Below are positions 38,922-48,158 of a DNA stretch of 64,000 nt, piece by piece; position 1 is the first letter of the stretch; every line of letters begins with the position of its first letter. The stretch spans positions 248,001 to 312,000 of the forward strand of contig JAACJG010000009.1 in the NCBI GenBank assembly GCA_009917695.1. The letters are read 5' to 3'. Below the pieces are notes generated by a model. That model was not told where the DNA came from and searched no databases. It saw only the letters and a list, made by a program, of their open reading frames with translations. The stretch is from Candidatus Rifleibacterium amylolyticum (lineage in GTDB: Bacteria > Muiribacteriota > Ozemobacteria > Ozemobacterales > Ozemobacteraceae). Both the position numbers and the translations under genes were made by a program.

Positions 38922-39057
38922 TCCGGTACAGCTTGAATTTCGCCGCCGATGGTAATCTTTATGTAATATTTCGAACAAATTCGGCAAAATGCTGTGGTTA
39001 ACATGACAAAATCAGCTCCAGGCCTTAATCGAACATAGGTGGCCAGCTAATTTTGCA

Positions 39058-39429
39058 CTATTTTCTGAAAAAGACGCTGACAAAAGACAAAACCTGACCT
39101 GGCACTTCGGTATTCAGAATGCCATGTGTCTCGCCGATGCGGCACAACCAGCCGTCCCCCGGACCGACTTCAAAGCGCTTACCATTGTGACAGCCGAGGC
39201 CGCGACCTGAAACGATAAAATAAAACTCAGCGCTGTCGTCATGGCAGTGCTCAGGGATTGTCGCCCCAGGCTGCATTTCGTTGAGACCAAGCGCATTGAA
39301 TGGCAAACCGTCAGGGTCAGCACCGATATAGTCGCGACAACGCACCTCGCCCTCGCCACCACGCACATTTTGCTTCACAATTTCCTGCATCTGCTTGTAT
39401 GAAAACATAGCCTCCCCCATTACATTCAT
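39058..39429 (-). CDS. Single-domain cupin protein
   Basis: The 123-residue protein is a small cupin barrel. Motif 1 is PGATIPEHCHDDSAEFYFIVSGRG, giving His, His and Glu for metal binding; motif 2 (PGDGWLCRIGETHGILN) supplies the fourth histidine. Cupins of this size bind metal and sugar or small-molecule ligands, but the ligand cannot be predicted. Its first ATG overlaps the upstream stop codon (ATGA); a later ATG (39408) follows a strong GGGGGAGG only two bases away, so the start is uncertain. It is the last gene of the long operon. Confidence 0.8.
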   Translation of the reverse strand: MNVMGEAMFSYKQMQEIVKQNVRGGEGEVRCRDYIGADPDGLPFNALGLNEMQPGATIPEHCHDDSAEFYFIVSGRGLGCHNGKRFEVGPGDGWLCRIGETHGILNTEVPGQVLSFVSVFFRK

Positions 39430-40727
39430 TTTTCAGCTTCTGCCGTTGCGCTTGCCGGCATGAAAGCGCTCTTCCAGGCTTCAAAACCCTGCGAACTGCT
39501 GAGAATATCTTCTTCTGACTTAAATTCGCTGTCGTCAAAATAGACGCGATAAAAATACAGCAACGAAATCAGCTCATTCCAATGCACTTTTGAGGCGACA
39601 ACCTGATCGCGGAGCTCAACAATTGTCTGTCTTTCAGCAGATTTATCAAAAAGCCCCTGTTTGCGAATCAATGCCAGCCATTCGTTGTAACGATGGAAGA
39701 ACAGCACCTCGAGCTCATCCTGCCGAACCGGTTCTTTGAAGAAGTTGTTGTATTCTTCGATGGCGACGCGGTATTCATACATTCTGCTGTTTCTCATGTA
39801 TTCGCTGTCTTTAGCGCACACCAGAGCCATGGCTTTTCTTCTGATGCGGTCGAGCATTACTTTTTTATAATGTATCTCCACCTCGCCTCTTGCAGCACCA
39901 TCGGGAATGTAATCGAGATAATTACGCAAAGCTTCTTTGACATCGGTCAACACTCGTTCTCCGCTACGCATTTCGAAAATGTTGTTTTCGATGCGTTCAC
40001 GCACCAGCATATTGTGGGCTGGTATAAAGAGAGTTTTCACAACTATCAGCCCAAAAGCAAGAGAAATTCCGGTATAAATTATCACAGCAGCCCATGAAGG
40101 AAGTGAACTGGCTGGTTTAACACAGGTCAGATCAGCTCCTCTTTTACCAGAACGTTCTTTGACGCCATCGAGAAAATGCCCCGCCAGCGAGCGTTTGCTG
40201 AAATCAAAATCGACATTGCGCCCGGACTCAAGCTTGATGGTCATAATGCTGCCGGCAGAGGTCGTCCCATACTTCCGGTCGGGATCTTTGATAGTCTTAT
40301 TGGTCAGACCAGCCGAAAGTATCTTTTCATAGTCGAGTATCTCCAGTTGCCGGCCCCTGGCTTTCACCAGCCCGAAAGACGTATTAAAATATTCGCAGCG
40401 GCCCCACACCCGGCAAATTTCGATGATCAGAAACACGAACAGCATTGCCAGCGCAATTGCCAGAATAACGTATAATACGAATTCACCAATGCCATTTGCC
40501 AGCAGATCGACCGAAACCATGCCTGACGGAGTTTGCGTTCGTTCGAGCATCGCCAGAATGAATAGAAAAGCCAGTGTTACTATAACGAGCAGGAAGCCTG
40601 GCAACAATGCCTGGTGACCGCCAACATGATATTCTTGCGGGTTGCGCCCCTGTCGGAGCTTTTGCAGTTCCTGTCGATGGTCTTCCGGGAGCAGCTCGAG
40701 GCGAGTGGGCAGATATCCATTTTCCAT
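39426..40727 (-). CDS. Three-TM membrane protein of unknown function
   Basis: The 433-residue protein has membrane helices at about 43-62 and 80-105, a cytoplasmic pleckstrin-like or beta domain (about 110-200), a third helix near 210-230, and a helical C-terminal domain to the end. I recognise no family. AAAGGTGA lies 6 bases before the ATG, and the gene begins five bases after the glycosyltransferase stop, so translation is likely coupled. Confidence 0.65.
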   Translation of the reverse strand: MENGYLPTRLELLPEDHRQELQKLRQGRNPQEYHVGGHQALLPGFLLVIVTLAFLFILAMLERTQTPSGMVSVDLLANGIGEFVLYVILAIALAMLFVFLIIEICRVWGRCEYFNTSFGLVKARGRQLEILDYEKILSAGLTNKTIKDPDRKYGTTSAGSIMTIKLESGRNVDFDFSKRSLAGHFLDGVKERSGKRGADLTCVKPASSLPSWAAVIIYTGISLAFGLIVVKTLFIPAHNMLVRERIENNIFEMRSGERVLTDVKEALRNYLDYIPDGAARGEVEIHYKKVMLDRIRRKAMALVCAKDSEYMRNSRMYEYRVAIEEYNNFFKEPVRQDELEVLFFHRYNEWLALIRKQGLFDKSAERQTIVELRDQVVASKVHWNELISLLYFYRVYFDDSEFKSEEDILSSSQGFEAWKSAFMPASATAEAEK

Positions 40728-40732
40728 ACTTA

Positions 40733-41482
40733 TCACCTTTGCGTTTTTTCAGAATGACGACAGGCATACCAGAGAAAGCACAGGCTTCTGAAGCGCACTG
40801 CGGCAGGAAAAATCGAAATCACCATGATGGTCAGTAACATCTGCAACACATTCTGGTTTTTGCGCGAAGAGGTTCTGAGCAACGATCTGTTGATGATGAG
40901 AAAGACCTGGCCATTTTTGTGCGCCCATGCTCTCAGGCGCAGTGAAAACCAGATTTCTTCAGAAGCATAAACCTTTTCGTCAAAGCCGCCAGCCTGCCGA
41001 AACCCCTTGGCTGTGCAGAAAACGAAACAACCCGCGGCCAGTCGGGCTGCCTGCGAAATCATCTGCCAGTAGCGCAGCAGCGCGGCGGCAAAAAAAGCCT
41101 GCGGTCGGTCGAAATCAACGCGGGCGCCACCGCCGGCGACCCGGCCGCTGCCGAGCAGACGCAAAACCTCAAGTAACAGCGGTGGCTCGATCATGGTATC
41201 GGCATCGACAAAAATGAGAAAACGACCATTTGCTGCGCCGGCACCGCAGTTTCGCGCCCGTGCGATCTGCCGGTGCGGTTCATGCACGACCCGGGCGCCC
41301 ATGCCCGCAGCTATGGCAGCAGTATCGTCAGTCGAATCGTTATCGACAACGATGATCTCACCGCTAAAATCTGTGACATGCTTCATTGCAGCCTTGATCG
41401 AGGAAAGAGTCGAAGCGATCAGCTCAGCTTCATTGAATGCCGGAACTATAACTGAATAGTCGATTATGCCGTTTGCACTCAT
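40733..41482 (-). CDS. Glycosyltransferase family 2
   Basis: This 249-residue GT-A enzyme starts DYSVIVPAFNEAELI and has the VDNDST nucleotide-binding segment and the catalytic metal site FVDADTMI (DxD). Family 2 enzymes transfer sugars from nucleotide-sugar donors, often to lipid carriers. A hydrophobic C-terminal stretch (LLTIMVISIFPAAV) may attach it to the membrane. The acceptor is unknown. It overlaps the MBL-fold gene by four bases. Confidence 0.87.
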   Translation of the reverse strand: MSANGIIDYSVIVPAFNEAELIASTLSSIKAAMKHVTDFSGEIIVVDNDSTDDTAAIAAGMGARVVHEPHRQIARARNCGAGAANGRFLIFVDADTMIEPPLLLEVLRLLGSGRVAGGGARVDFDRPQAFFAAALLRYWQMISQAARLAAGCFVFCTAKGFRQAGGFDEKVYASEEIWFSLRLRAWAHKNGQVFLIINRSLLRTSSRKNQNVLQMLLTIMVISIFPAAVRFRSLCFLWYACRHSEKTQR

Positions 41483-42435
41483 GCGTTTGAATCCTTTGCC
41501 AAAGCCCCAGACAAATCAACGACGTCTCCCCAGAAATTAATGCTGGCCAGTAGGGGTAGTTCTCTGACAATTTCGACGGCCATCTCGTAGCTTGCCGAAA
41601 AGCCTTCATAGACGTGGTCGAGTTCGCCATAGTGCTGCAATATCAGACGCTGCGGCGCAAATTGCGCAATCGCCAATTTGATCGCATCGAGCGTATTACC
41701 AGTCTGCTCGGGATGACCCTCTTCATATTGCGGCCCCGGGTTACGCCAGGTGATGAACAAAGCGTCAGCGCCGGGTTTCACTCCGGCCAGACCTCTTGTA
41801 TAATCGGCGTCACCGCAGAAAATAATGCGAAAATCGCCGGCGAAGTCAACTTCGAAAGCTGTCAAAGGCACTTCTTCAGGCTTTTTGCGCCAGACATGGC
41901 AGGCGTAGCGGGCGGCGCAGGTGATCTGGCCAATACTGACTGCGGCGCCGTCAGATAGTTTGACGATTTCAATGCCGGGCAGTGCTGCGTCTGGATGCAT
42001 AAAAACCGGCTTGCCGGCGACATTACAGGCCTTTATCAGTTCTTCATCACAATGATCCTGATGATTGTGGGTAATAAACAGCGCATCGATGGCATCGGCA
42101 AGTCTTGCCGACAGACCATCGGGTTCAGGCCAGCCATAATAGCGCGGAACCGGCACCAGATCGAAGGAGACAACCTTACCGGCAGCCCTGATCAACACGC
42201 CAGAATTGTACCATTGCAACATTCTGATAGCATCGCCGCCTGCGTCGAGAAACCGCTGCAATCCAGCCAACATATGCGCTTCAACCTTCTGCCACAAAGG
42301 GTTCGGCCAGCGCGCCAGGTCGTAGCGGCAACCGGGCCGGCACTCCCTTTCCACAAAATTGCCGAAGTCGACAAGCTGTCGGTAATAATCGGGTGCGGCA
42401 GCGTTCGGAATTTCCGGCAGCGATTCTTGCGTCAT
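41479..42435 (-). CDS. MBL-fold metal-dependent hydrolase, UlaG-like
   Basis: The 318-residue protein has the metallo-beta-lactamase fold motif FITHNHQDH (HxHxDH), an FMHPD stretch and IIFCGDADYTRG with the bridging aspartate. The layout is close to UlaG-like lactonases/hydrolases. The substrate is unknown. It follows the ankyrin gene by 20 bases and overlaps the glycosyltransferase start (ATGA). Confidence 0.85.
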   Translation of the reverse strand: MTQESLPEIPNAAAPDYYRQLVDFGNFVERECRPGCRYDLARWPNPLWQKVEAHMLAGLQRFLDAGGDAIRMLQWYNSGVLIRAAGKVVSFDLVPVPRYYGWPEPDGLSARLADAIDALFITHNHQDHCDEELIKACNVAGKPVFMHPDAALPGIEIVKLSDGAAVSIGQITCAARYACHVWRKKPEEVPLTAFEVDFAGDFRIIFCGDADYTRGLAGVKPGADALFITWRNPGPQYEEGHPEQTGNTLDAIKLAIAQFAPQRLILQHYGELDHVYEGFSASYEMAVEIVRELPLLASINFWGDVVDLSGALAKDSNA

Positions 42436-42455
42436 ATTCTTATTCAGAAAAACCT

Positions 42456-44552
42456 CTACTGCAGTTCAATTTCTTTGCCATCGACCATTATCGGCTCTGC
42501 TCCGACAAACTCAGACATGGTCAAAGCCAGCAGGCTGCGCGCCCTGAGCTTCGAAAGATCGTAATTGTAGAGCCTGCCAACCGGGCTGTCTTCTGAATCT
42601 TCGGGCAGGCTTTCGATTATTGCGGGGGTTTCGGCGCAGAGTAGAAGCAGGTCTTCGAGTGAATGAACCTGTCGGCGCGCAAGCGCGAAGACCTCAGGAA
42701 TCAACGCCTTCATCGCGATGTGACGGTCACTGTAACCAAATTTATGAGCATGCAGAGTATCAAGTGCGCGCATCAGCCGGTTCAATTCTTCTTCACCCGC
42801 GATCAGCGGCAAGGCAAAGCTGCAAAGATTCTGGTATTTGCCAAGTCTTGTCATAACGGTCTCTGAAGCAAACTTCCGGGTGTCTGCGACCGCCTGACTT
42901 GCCGTCTGAGCCGACGCCAGGCGAGCTTCTTCGGCCAGATTTCTGTTAGGGTCTTTCTTCAGGTGGTAACTCTCAGGCCCCTCACCGCCGATCATGGCAA
43001 TTGCACTGTCATCAGACGCAAACCAGCTGGTGCGGGTGCCGCCGAGATCGTCTTCATAAAACCGGTAACTGGGCGGGTTGTGCGAAGGATCCCACGATAG
43101 CTGCCAGTAGCCTTCACGGTTGCCGTTCTCGAACAGGTATCCGGCCTTGATTTTTTCAATTACAGCGTTTTTCTGTTGCCGGCTCTTTATGCCGGCGGGA
43201 GTTTTGCCATAATCAGCGTCAGCATCGGGGTTCATAATACGGGCTACATCGACGAACCCACTTTCCAGTGCAATCTCATAAGCAGTCTTGCCGGAGGCGT
43301 TGGTCAGATTAATATCTGCGCCATGCTCAACCAGAGCCCTGACAACCAGTTGTCGGCCAAAGCCGGCGGCCAGCAGCAATGGTGTGTCACCGCTCCGGTT
43401 TACCGGATTTGGCTCAGCTCCTGCTTCAAGCAGGCACTCTGCGTTATATGAAGTATCGTAATCCCATTTAAAAGCCGTTACATGCAAAGGCGTGTTGCCA
43501 TAATCATTCTTTGCATTCGCATCGGCGCCGGCTGCAAGCAGGGCTTTCACCGTATCGCCGCTGCCGCACCGGCCGGCGGCAACGTGCAGTGGCGTGTCGC
43601 CGGCGTGGTTTCTGGCGCTCACATCTCCCCCATGTTCAAGCAGTATCCTTAAAATTTCCTCGTCGATGCTGGCTTCGGCATATAGATGCAGAGGCGTATT
43701 GCCCGCCTGATCGCGTTTGTTTACATCGATTCCGCTCTCCAGCAGCAAAATGATCTTTTCGCCAGCAACCCTGGTTTTTACGGCCTCATGCAGACTTGTC
43801 TCCCCGCATGCTGCAGCTACAGACCTGTCGGCACCATTTTCCATCAGAAATTTTACACATTCAGGGTCGGCCCGGCCGGCGAGGCATTCTGCCAGCGCGG
43901 TTCGCTCTTCAGAATCGCTGTCATTAATACGGGCACCATGGGCAAGCATCATTTCGAGCCATTGGCGGCTTGCCACTCCTGCCAGGCAGATCCAGAAAGT
44001 TGTCTTCCTGCCGTGGTATTCGCAAAAATCATTTATGTCGAGACCAGCCTCGAGAAAAGCCTGCAGCAGCTCGTCAGTCAAAGCCGGTTTCAGTTTATAA
44101 ACCGTATTCCCAAGCTCATCACGCTGACTAGAATCAAACCTGACGACCAGATACCTGAAAGCTTTGTTTCCAAAGTCATCGCGTGCGTTGACATCTGCCC
44201 CGAGACTAATCAATTCTCCGATTCTCGCAAACAACGGGTGATCAACCGAAGTATAGCAGGCATCGAGCAGATAATCGCTGAGCTCCGGTACAGACATCAG
44301 AACGAAACGAGGCGCACTGTCAAAATTTTCGATAAATCTGATCAGCTCCTGTTGCGCCTTTTCCCAGATGACTGCCAGCTGCTTTTTCGGAGTTCCCTTC
44401 GGGCGATCGAGAATGTTCTGATAGACCCGCCTGATCTCATGCAGAGGGCATGCGATGCCATGATCCTTCAATATCCTCTCACAGGCCGCCCGCCGCTGAT
44501 CTTCGTTGTTGACCAGTATCTGCCGGAAAGCCTTATGTTCCTGAACTTTCAT
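42456..44552 (-). CDS. Ankyrin-repeat protein
   Basis: The protein has 698 residues from the ATG preceded by GGAG at 6-base spacing; other ATGs lie 5 and 8 codons upstream. An N-terminal helical region (about 1-110) precedes roughly nine ankyrin repeats (about 115-450), several near-consensus, such as NTPLHLYAEA, DTPLHVAAGR and NTPLHVTAF. A C-terminal domain (about 480-698) has no recognised match but contains SWDPSHNPPSYRFYEDD and a helical end. Ankyrin repeats mediate protein binding. It lies 100 bases after nadR on the same strand, near the MoxR-VWA gene run. Confidence 0.85.
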   Translation of the reverse strand: MKVQEHKAFRQILVNNEDQRRAACERILKDHGIACPLHEIRRVYQNILDRPKGTPKKQLAVIWEKAQQELIRFIENFDSAPRFVLMSVPELSDYLLDACYTSVDHPLFARIGELISLGADVNARDDFGNKAFRYLVVRFDSSQRDELGNTVYKLKPALTDELLQAFLEAGLDINDFCEYHGRKTTFWICLAGVASRQWLEMMLAHGARINDSDSEERTALAECLAGRADPECVKFLMENGADRSVAAACGETSLHEAVKTRVAGEKIILLLESGIDVNKRDQAGNTPLHLYAEASIDEEILRILLEHGGDVSARNHAGDTPLHVAAGRCGSGDTVKALLAAGADANAKNDYGNTPLHVTAFKWDYDTSYNAECLLEAGAEPNPVNRSGDTPLLLAAGFGRQLVVRALVEHGADINLTNASGKTAYEIALESGFVDVARIMNPDADADYGKTPAGIKSRQQKNAVIEKIKAGYLFENGNREGYWQLSWDPSHNPPSYRFYEDDLGGTRTSWFASDDSAIAMIGGEGPESYHLKKDPNRNLAEEARLASAQTASQAVADTRKFASETVMTRLGKYQNLCSFALPLIAGEEELNRLMRALDTLHAHKFGYSDRHIAMKALIPEVFALARRQVHSLEDLLLLCAETPAIIESLPEDSEDSPVGRLYNYDLSKLRARSLLALTMSEFVGAEPIMVDGKEIELQ

Positions 44553-44651
44553 CTTCTTCTCCATGGATTGCATTTTACCACGAAAGACTGCCGTAAAAAA
44601 TTGTGATACCGGATTGCCACGTCTTGATTTCTGCAGCGCCACACGACAGCA

Positions 44652-45647
44652 TCAGCGCAGAACCGCAAACTTTTTGAATGAGCTTAATACCTGGCGAACC
44701 TGGGCTTTGCGGTCTGCCAGAGAGCCGTGCAATATGATGTAGGGAATTTTGCGGCGATGCAGGTCGTCGATTACCTGCTGCTGCATGTCGGCGCGATTGG
44801 CTTCGCCGGAGCGATCGGGGCTGTCTTCATACGGAATGTCGGTATCGCACAAAAAATACAGATCGTAGCGAGACACACAGGCATCTGCCAGTCTTTCCAG
44901 TTCTTCTGTAGCGCTGCCATGATAGTAATGTGCAAAGATCCTCGTCGTCAGGGCATTGGTGTCGGTAAACAGGTATTTGCGGGCCTGCAGTAACATTCTG
45001 TCTTCACGCACGAGATGACCACGCGCGATTTCGACAAGCTGGTCAGGCGTCAGACGGTGATTGACCTGGTGCTGATCCCAGTATTCACGGCCGTATTCAG
45101 GCATCCAGACCGTCTCATAGTCTGCCGCCAGACTCTCAGCAATAGTCGTCTTGCCGGTCGATGGTGCGCCTACGAAAACAGCATTGACAATGTGGTCGCG
45201 ATAGACGAGATCGCTCAAGAACTGGCGCGAGGCATAAGGGTCAGAGCGAACCAGAGAGCCCGAAACCGGCACTGTATTACGGTCGATATCAACTGTACGG
45301 TTAACCGCATTTAGAGCGCGACTGACATGGTCGCCATAAGGCTCGCTCGAATAAAAATGAGTAATGCCCTTATCGCGAAATCGCGAAAGAATATAGGCAT
45401 CGTGCATCTGCGTTATTTCAGGCGAATAGCCAACTTCAGTCGGGCCATCCCAGGCTTCGATCAGATTAACCTGCGGATAAAGTTCTCGAATCCAGCGGGC
45501 GCGCACCGGCATTGGAACGCTGTACGGCTCAGGGCTCGGATAAATCATGACATAAAGCTGATCCATCTCGCGCAGAGCCGTCTCGATAACCAGCTGATGA
45601 CCTTTATGCAGCGGCGAATACTTGCCGAGAGTCATGCCGATCTTCAT
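44652..45647 (-). CDS. nadR: Bifunctional NMN adenylyltransferase / nicotinamide riboside kinase
   Basis: This 331-residue protein matches NadR. The N-terminal nucleotidyltransferase domain has GKYSPLHKGH (HxGH at 14-17) and VSGSLVRSDP (the ISTxR-like motif). The C-terminal kinase domain has Walker A GAPSTGKTT (160-168). It phosphorylates nicotinamide riboside and adenylylates NMN to NAD. There is no N-terminal helix-turn-helix, so it lacks the repressor domain of the enterobacterial protein. The pnuC gene overlaps its start by four bases, forming a nicotinamide-riboside salvage pair. Confidence 0.94.
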   Translation of the reverse strand: MKIGMTLGKYSPLHKGHQLVIETALREMDQLYVMIYPSPEPYSVPMPVRARWIRELYPQVNLIEAWDGPTEVGYSPEITQMHDAYILSRFRDKGITHFYSSEPYGDHVSRALNAVNRTVDIDRNTVPVSGSLVRSDPYASRQFLSDLVYRDHIVNAVFVGAPSTGKTTIAESLAADYETVWMPEYGREYWDQHQVNHRLTPDQLVEIARGHLVREDRMLLQARKYLFTDTNALTTRIFAHYYHGSATEELERLADACVSRYDLYFLCDTDIPYEDSPDRSGEANRADMQQQVIDDLHRRKIPYIILHGSLADRKAQVRQVLSSFKKFAVLR

Positions 45648-46246
45648 AGCGCCGGCTCCAGGTCAGGCATTTCTGCTTCTTCGTTCGATAACGTTTTAAA
45701 AGTGCTGCGCCAGCGCAGTAGCCCGGCAGTCGCCATAAACAGAAATGCTATGTACAACACCCCGGTAAGATAAAGATCTTTGGCAAAATAGACGCCGATC
45801 GCGACAACGTCGACAGCTATCCAGAAATGCCAGTTTTCGAGTTTTTTACGCGACAACAGCCATTGCGCGGTCAAACTGAAAACGGTGGTAAAAGCATCGG
45901 CATAAGGAAGAGCAGCATCGGTGCGACTGGCCATGAACCAGCCAAGCAACAGCGTGCCGGCTGCAGAGCCGACGAGACAGGCAGAAAACCACGTGACTGA
46001 AAGTCGTGTTATACGCGCTTCTTTGCGCAGATTGCCGCCATGCAGCCAGTAATACCAGCCATAAATATTCATGGCAACGTAGACTATATGCAGAATTACG
46101 TCAGAGTAAAGTTTCGCCTGATAAAAGACAAATATATAGAGAGAAACCTGCAGAAGCCCGGTCGGCCAGCACCAGATATTCTCTTTTATCGTAAAATACA
46201 CGCATAAGAAGCCGGCAATTACCGCTACAACTTCGATCGGACTCAT
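45644..46246 (-). CDS. pnuC: PnuC-type nicotinamide riboside transporter
   Basis: The 200-residue membrane protein has about six to seven helices and PnuC hallmarks: WCWPTGLLQVSLYIFVFYQAKLYSD near the N-terminus and SRKKLENWHFWIAVDVVAIG in the second half. PnuC carries nicotinamide riboside by facilitated diffusion; NadR traps it by phosphorylation. The ATG overlaps the PaaK-like gene's stop (ATGA), and its own stop overlaps nadR. Confidence 0.94.
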   Translation of the reverse strand: MSPIEVVAVIAGFLCVYFTIKENIWCWPTGLLQVSLYIFVFYQAKLYSDVILHIVYVAMNIYGWYYWLHGGNLRKEARITRLSVTWFSACLVGSAAGTLLLGWFMASRTDAALPYADAFTTVFSLTAQWLLSRKKLENWHFWIAVDVVAIGVYFAKDLYLTGVLYIAFLFMATAGLLRWRSTFKTLSNEEAEMPDLEPAL

Positions 46247-47592
46247 TTTTTGATATCTGCCTCAGTAAATTCGCTCGAATAGCTGACCTTTTTACCTTCA
46301 CCGCTCGCAGCCGCTTCGATTGTAACCTCCAGCTGGCTGCTGCCGAAAATCTGCGTCAAGACGTTGCGAATATCTTCTTCAGCAGCGCTACCCCAGCCGA
46401 CGAACTCTACCTTGTGGTCTCTGCCCTGATGCAGCTTGAAGCCGGCCAGCATGAATTCGCACATCGCCCGCGAAATATCGACATTATTAACAAAGCTGCC
46501 ATCACCGCCAATAAAGACTACTGGAGCCCGGCCGGCAAGGTCATAAAGATAAAGCACATCACCGTCATGTCGTAAACAACCGTAATCGCCGGTGCGGTAT
46601 CTGATCAGCGGTAAAAACGGGTTTATGCCGCCGGTCACTGTTATTTCACCACGCTCACCAATGGGCATCGGTTCATCTTTGTCAGCATGAAGGATTTCGA
46701 CATATAGATCAGGGCGTATCAACCGATAGACGCCAGCCTGCCTTGCCACACCAATCATGCGACATTCTGTCAGTGAGTAAATGTCGTAGACCGGGCAGCC
46801 GAACTGCTTTTCGAGACGCCGACGCAGACCTTCCTGCAAAGTCATCGCCGAAGAAACCAGTGCTTTCGGCTTGATCTGCGGTTTCATCTCTGCCAGCGTA
46901 AGAAAGGTAAAAGGATCACCGGTCAGAATCTCAGGATCGTATTTTTGCAGATAGTCGATGCGGTCTTCGGGCTTGCGCCAGTCGGCCGGGTTGAGATTTA
47001 TCTTCAAGATGCCGGCGCCACGCAGATAAGTCGACAGCGAAGCGTAAGTCAGCGTCGATTCCTGGTTACACACCAGGCAGATCGAGACCCGCCCTGCCCC
47101 GCCTTCGAGACTTATTCCATCAGCTGCCAGTATCGCTTCGAGCTGAGCGATCCAGCACGCCTGCGAAACTGCGTCGAACATTACATCCATCGGCGCTCCG
47201 GTAGAGCCCGAAGTATTGTAGACAAGCATGTCGTCTGGATCACATTCGTCAGAAACATACTTCCAGGGCCGGCCGGCAATCTGCTCGCGCCGCAAGGATG
47301 GCATCTGCAGAAATTCCGGTTGATACGACCTGTAGGCCGGCACGGTAGCCCGGCACCAGCAGAGAAATTCAGGCATCCAGTCAGGCAAACTGTCTTTCTG
47401 CCAGAACTGCTGCGCTCTTGCCCGCCCGGCGTAAGCATTGACCTGTTCCAGCTTTTCTGAGGTCAGACGGTCGCCAGAGCCAAAGTTAAAAATCGGCGCG
47501 CTGCTGTCCTGGCGCAGTTCTTTGAGAAAGCCCAGATCTTCGAGCAACGGAAATCTTTCGTTATCAGACAATACTGCTACTGGTTTCATCAT
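46243..47592 (-). CDS. PaaK-like adenylate-forming ligase
   Basis: The 449-residue enzyme belongs to the phenylacetate-CoA ligase branch of the ANL superfamily: the AMP-binding loop YNTSGSTGAP, the YDIYSLTECR motif, and LIRYRTGDYGCL are present. It should activate a carboxylate as acyl-AMP, possibly passing it to CoA or another thiol or amine. The small size and N-terminal form resemble PaaK and coenzyme F390 synthetase relatives. It lies between the VWA module and pnuC, overlapping both neighbours by four bases, an uncommon location. It may attach a group to a protein or metabolite in this system, but that is inference. Confidence 0.85.
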   Translation of the reverse strand: MMKPVAVLSDNERFPLLEDLGFLKELRQDSSAPIFNFGSGDRLTSEKLEQVNAYAGRARAQQFWQKDSLPDWMPEFLCWCRATVPAYRSYQPEFLQMPSLRREQIAGRPWKYVSDECDPDDMLVYNTSGSTGAPMDVMFDAVSQACWIAQLEAILAADGISLEGGAGRVSICLVCNQESTLTYASLSTYLRGAGILKINLNPADWRKPEDRIDYLQKYDPEILTGDPFTFLTLAEMKPQIKPKALVSSAMTLQEGLRRRLEKQFGCPVYDIYSLTECRMIGVARQAGVYRLIRPDLYVEILHADKDEPMPIGERGEITVTGGINPFLPLIRYRTGDYGCLRHDGDVLYLYDLAGRAPVVFIGGDGSFVNNVDISRAMCEFMLAGFKLHQGRDHKVEFVGWGSAAEEDIRNVLTQIFGSSQLEVTIEAAASGEGKKVSYSSEFTEADIKK

Positions 47593-48158
47593 TCTCTTCC
47601 ATATACGTTGGCGGCTTCGCGGGCACGCTGCTCAGCCATCTGCCGGCGCAACAGCTTGGCTCTCTCTTCAGCGGCAGCCGTCTCTTCGATCACCTTGATG
47701 CGCTTTACCGTGTTGACGGCATCAAAGCGGTCAAGAGCTTCATCAGGAGTTTCGCCGGCCGGCACGTAGCCACTGCATTTTAGTATCATGCGCGCCAGCT
47801 CTTCGGCGCGCTGTTCATCTGTAATCCAAAGTTCGCTTTTTACGTGCGGCGCAACTGTTGCCAGCTGCGACCAGAAAACCTCATTGAACCAGCCATTATC
47901 GATCTTTGCAAAAAACGGGTGAGTCAATATCCAGCAGCAGATCTGAATCAACAACAGCTCGGCGGCGCTGCGACGATCGGCAGTCAGCATGGCTTTTCCC
48001 GGCGCGGTCGACTGCTGCAGTAACCTGCGCAACACATCGTTCACCAGAGCTTCGCTGTTAACTTCGCCTTTACCGCGACGAATCGGCGCGGCAAGAAATT
48101 CAGCTGGACAACGTTTGATATGGTGAATCAGCTCAGATATGGTCGGCACTTCTGTCAT
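47589..48158 (-). CDS. Helical protein of unknown function in the MoxR-VWA operon
   Basis: This 189-residue protein is predicted mostly helical, with a long charged C-terminal helix (about 145-189, rich in Arg, Glu and Ala). I recognise no domain. It overlaps the VWA gene and the PaaK-like gene by four bases each (ATGA junctions), so the three are translated together. It may be an adaptor between the VWA protein and the ligase; this is only inferred from position. Confidence 0.7.
   Translation of the reverse strand: MTEVPTISELIHHIKRCPAEFLAAPIRRGKGEVNSEALVNDVLRRLLQQSTAPGKAMLTADRRSAAELLLIQICCWILTHPFFAKIDNGWFNEVFWSQLATVAPHVKSELWITDEQRAEELARMILKCSGYVPAGETPDEALDRFDAVNTVKRIKVIEETAAAEERAKLLRRQMAEQRAREAANVYGRE

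Noticed and set aside
43686-44606. 306-codon open frame on the plus strand opposite the ankyrin gene
   Set aside because: It lies antisense to a clear ankyrin frame whose periodic codon use creates long reverse frames; the translation has no domain-like features and no ribosome-binding site.
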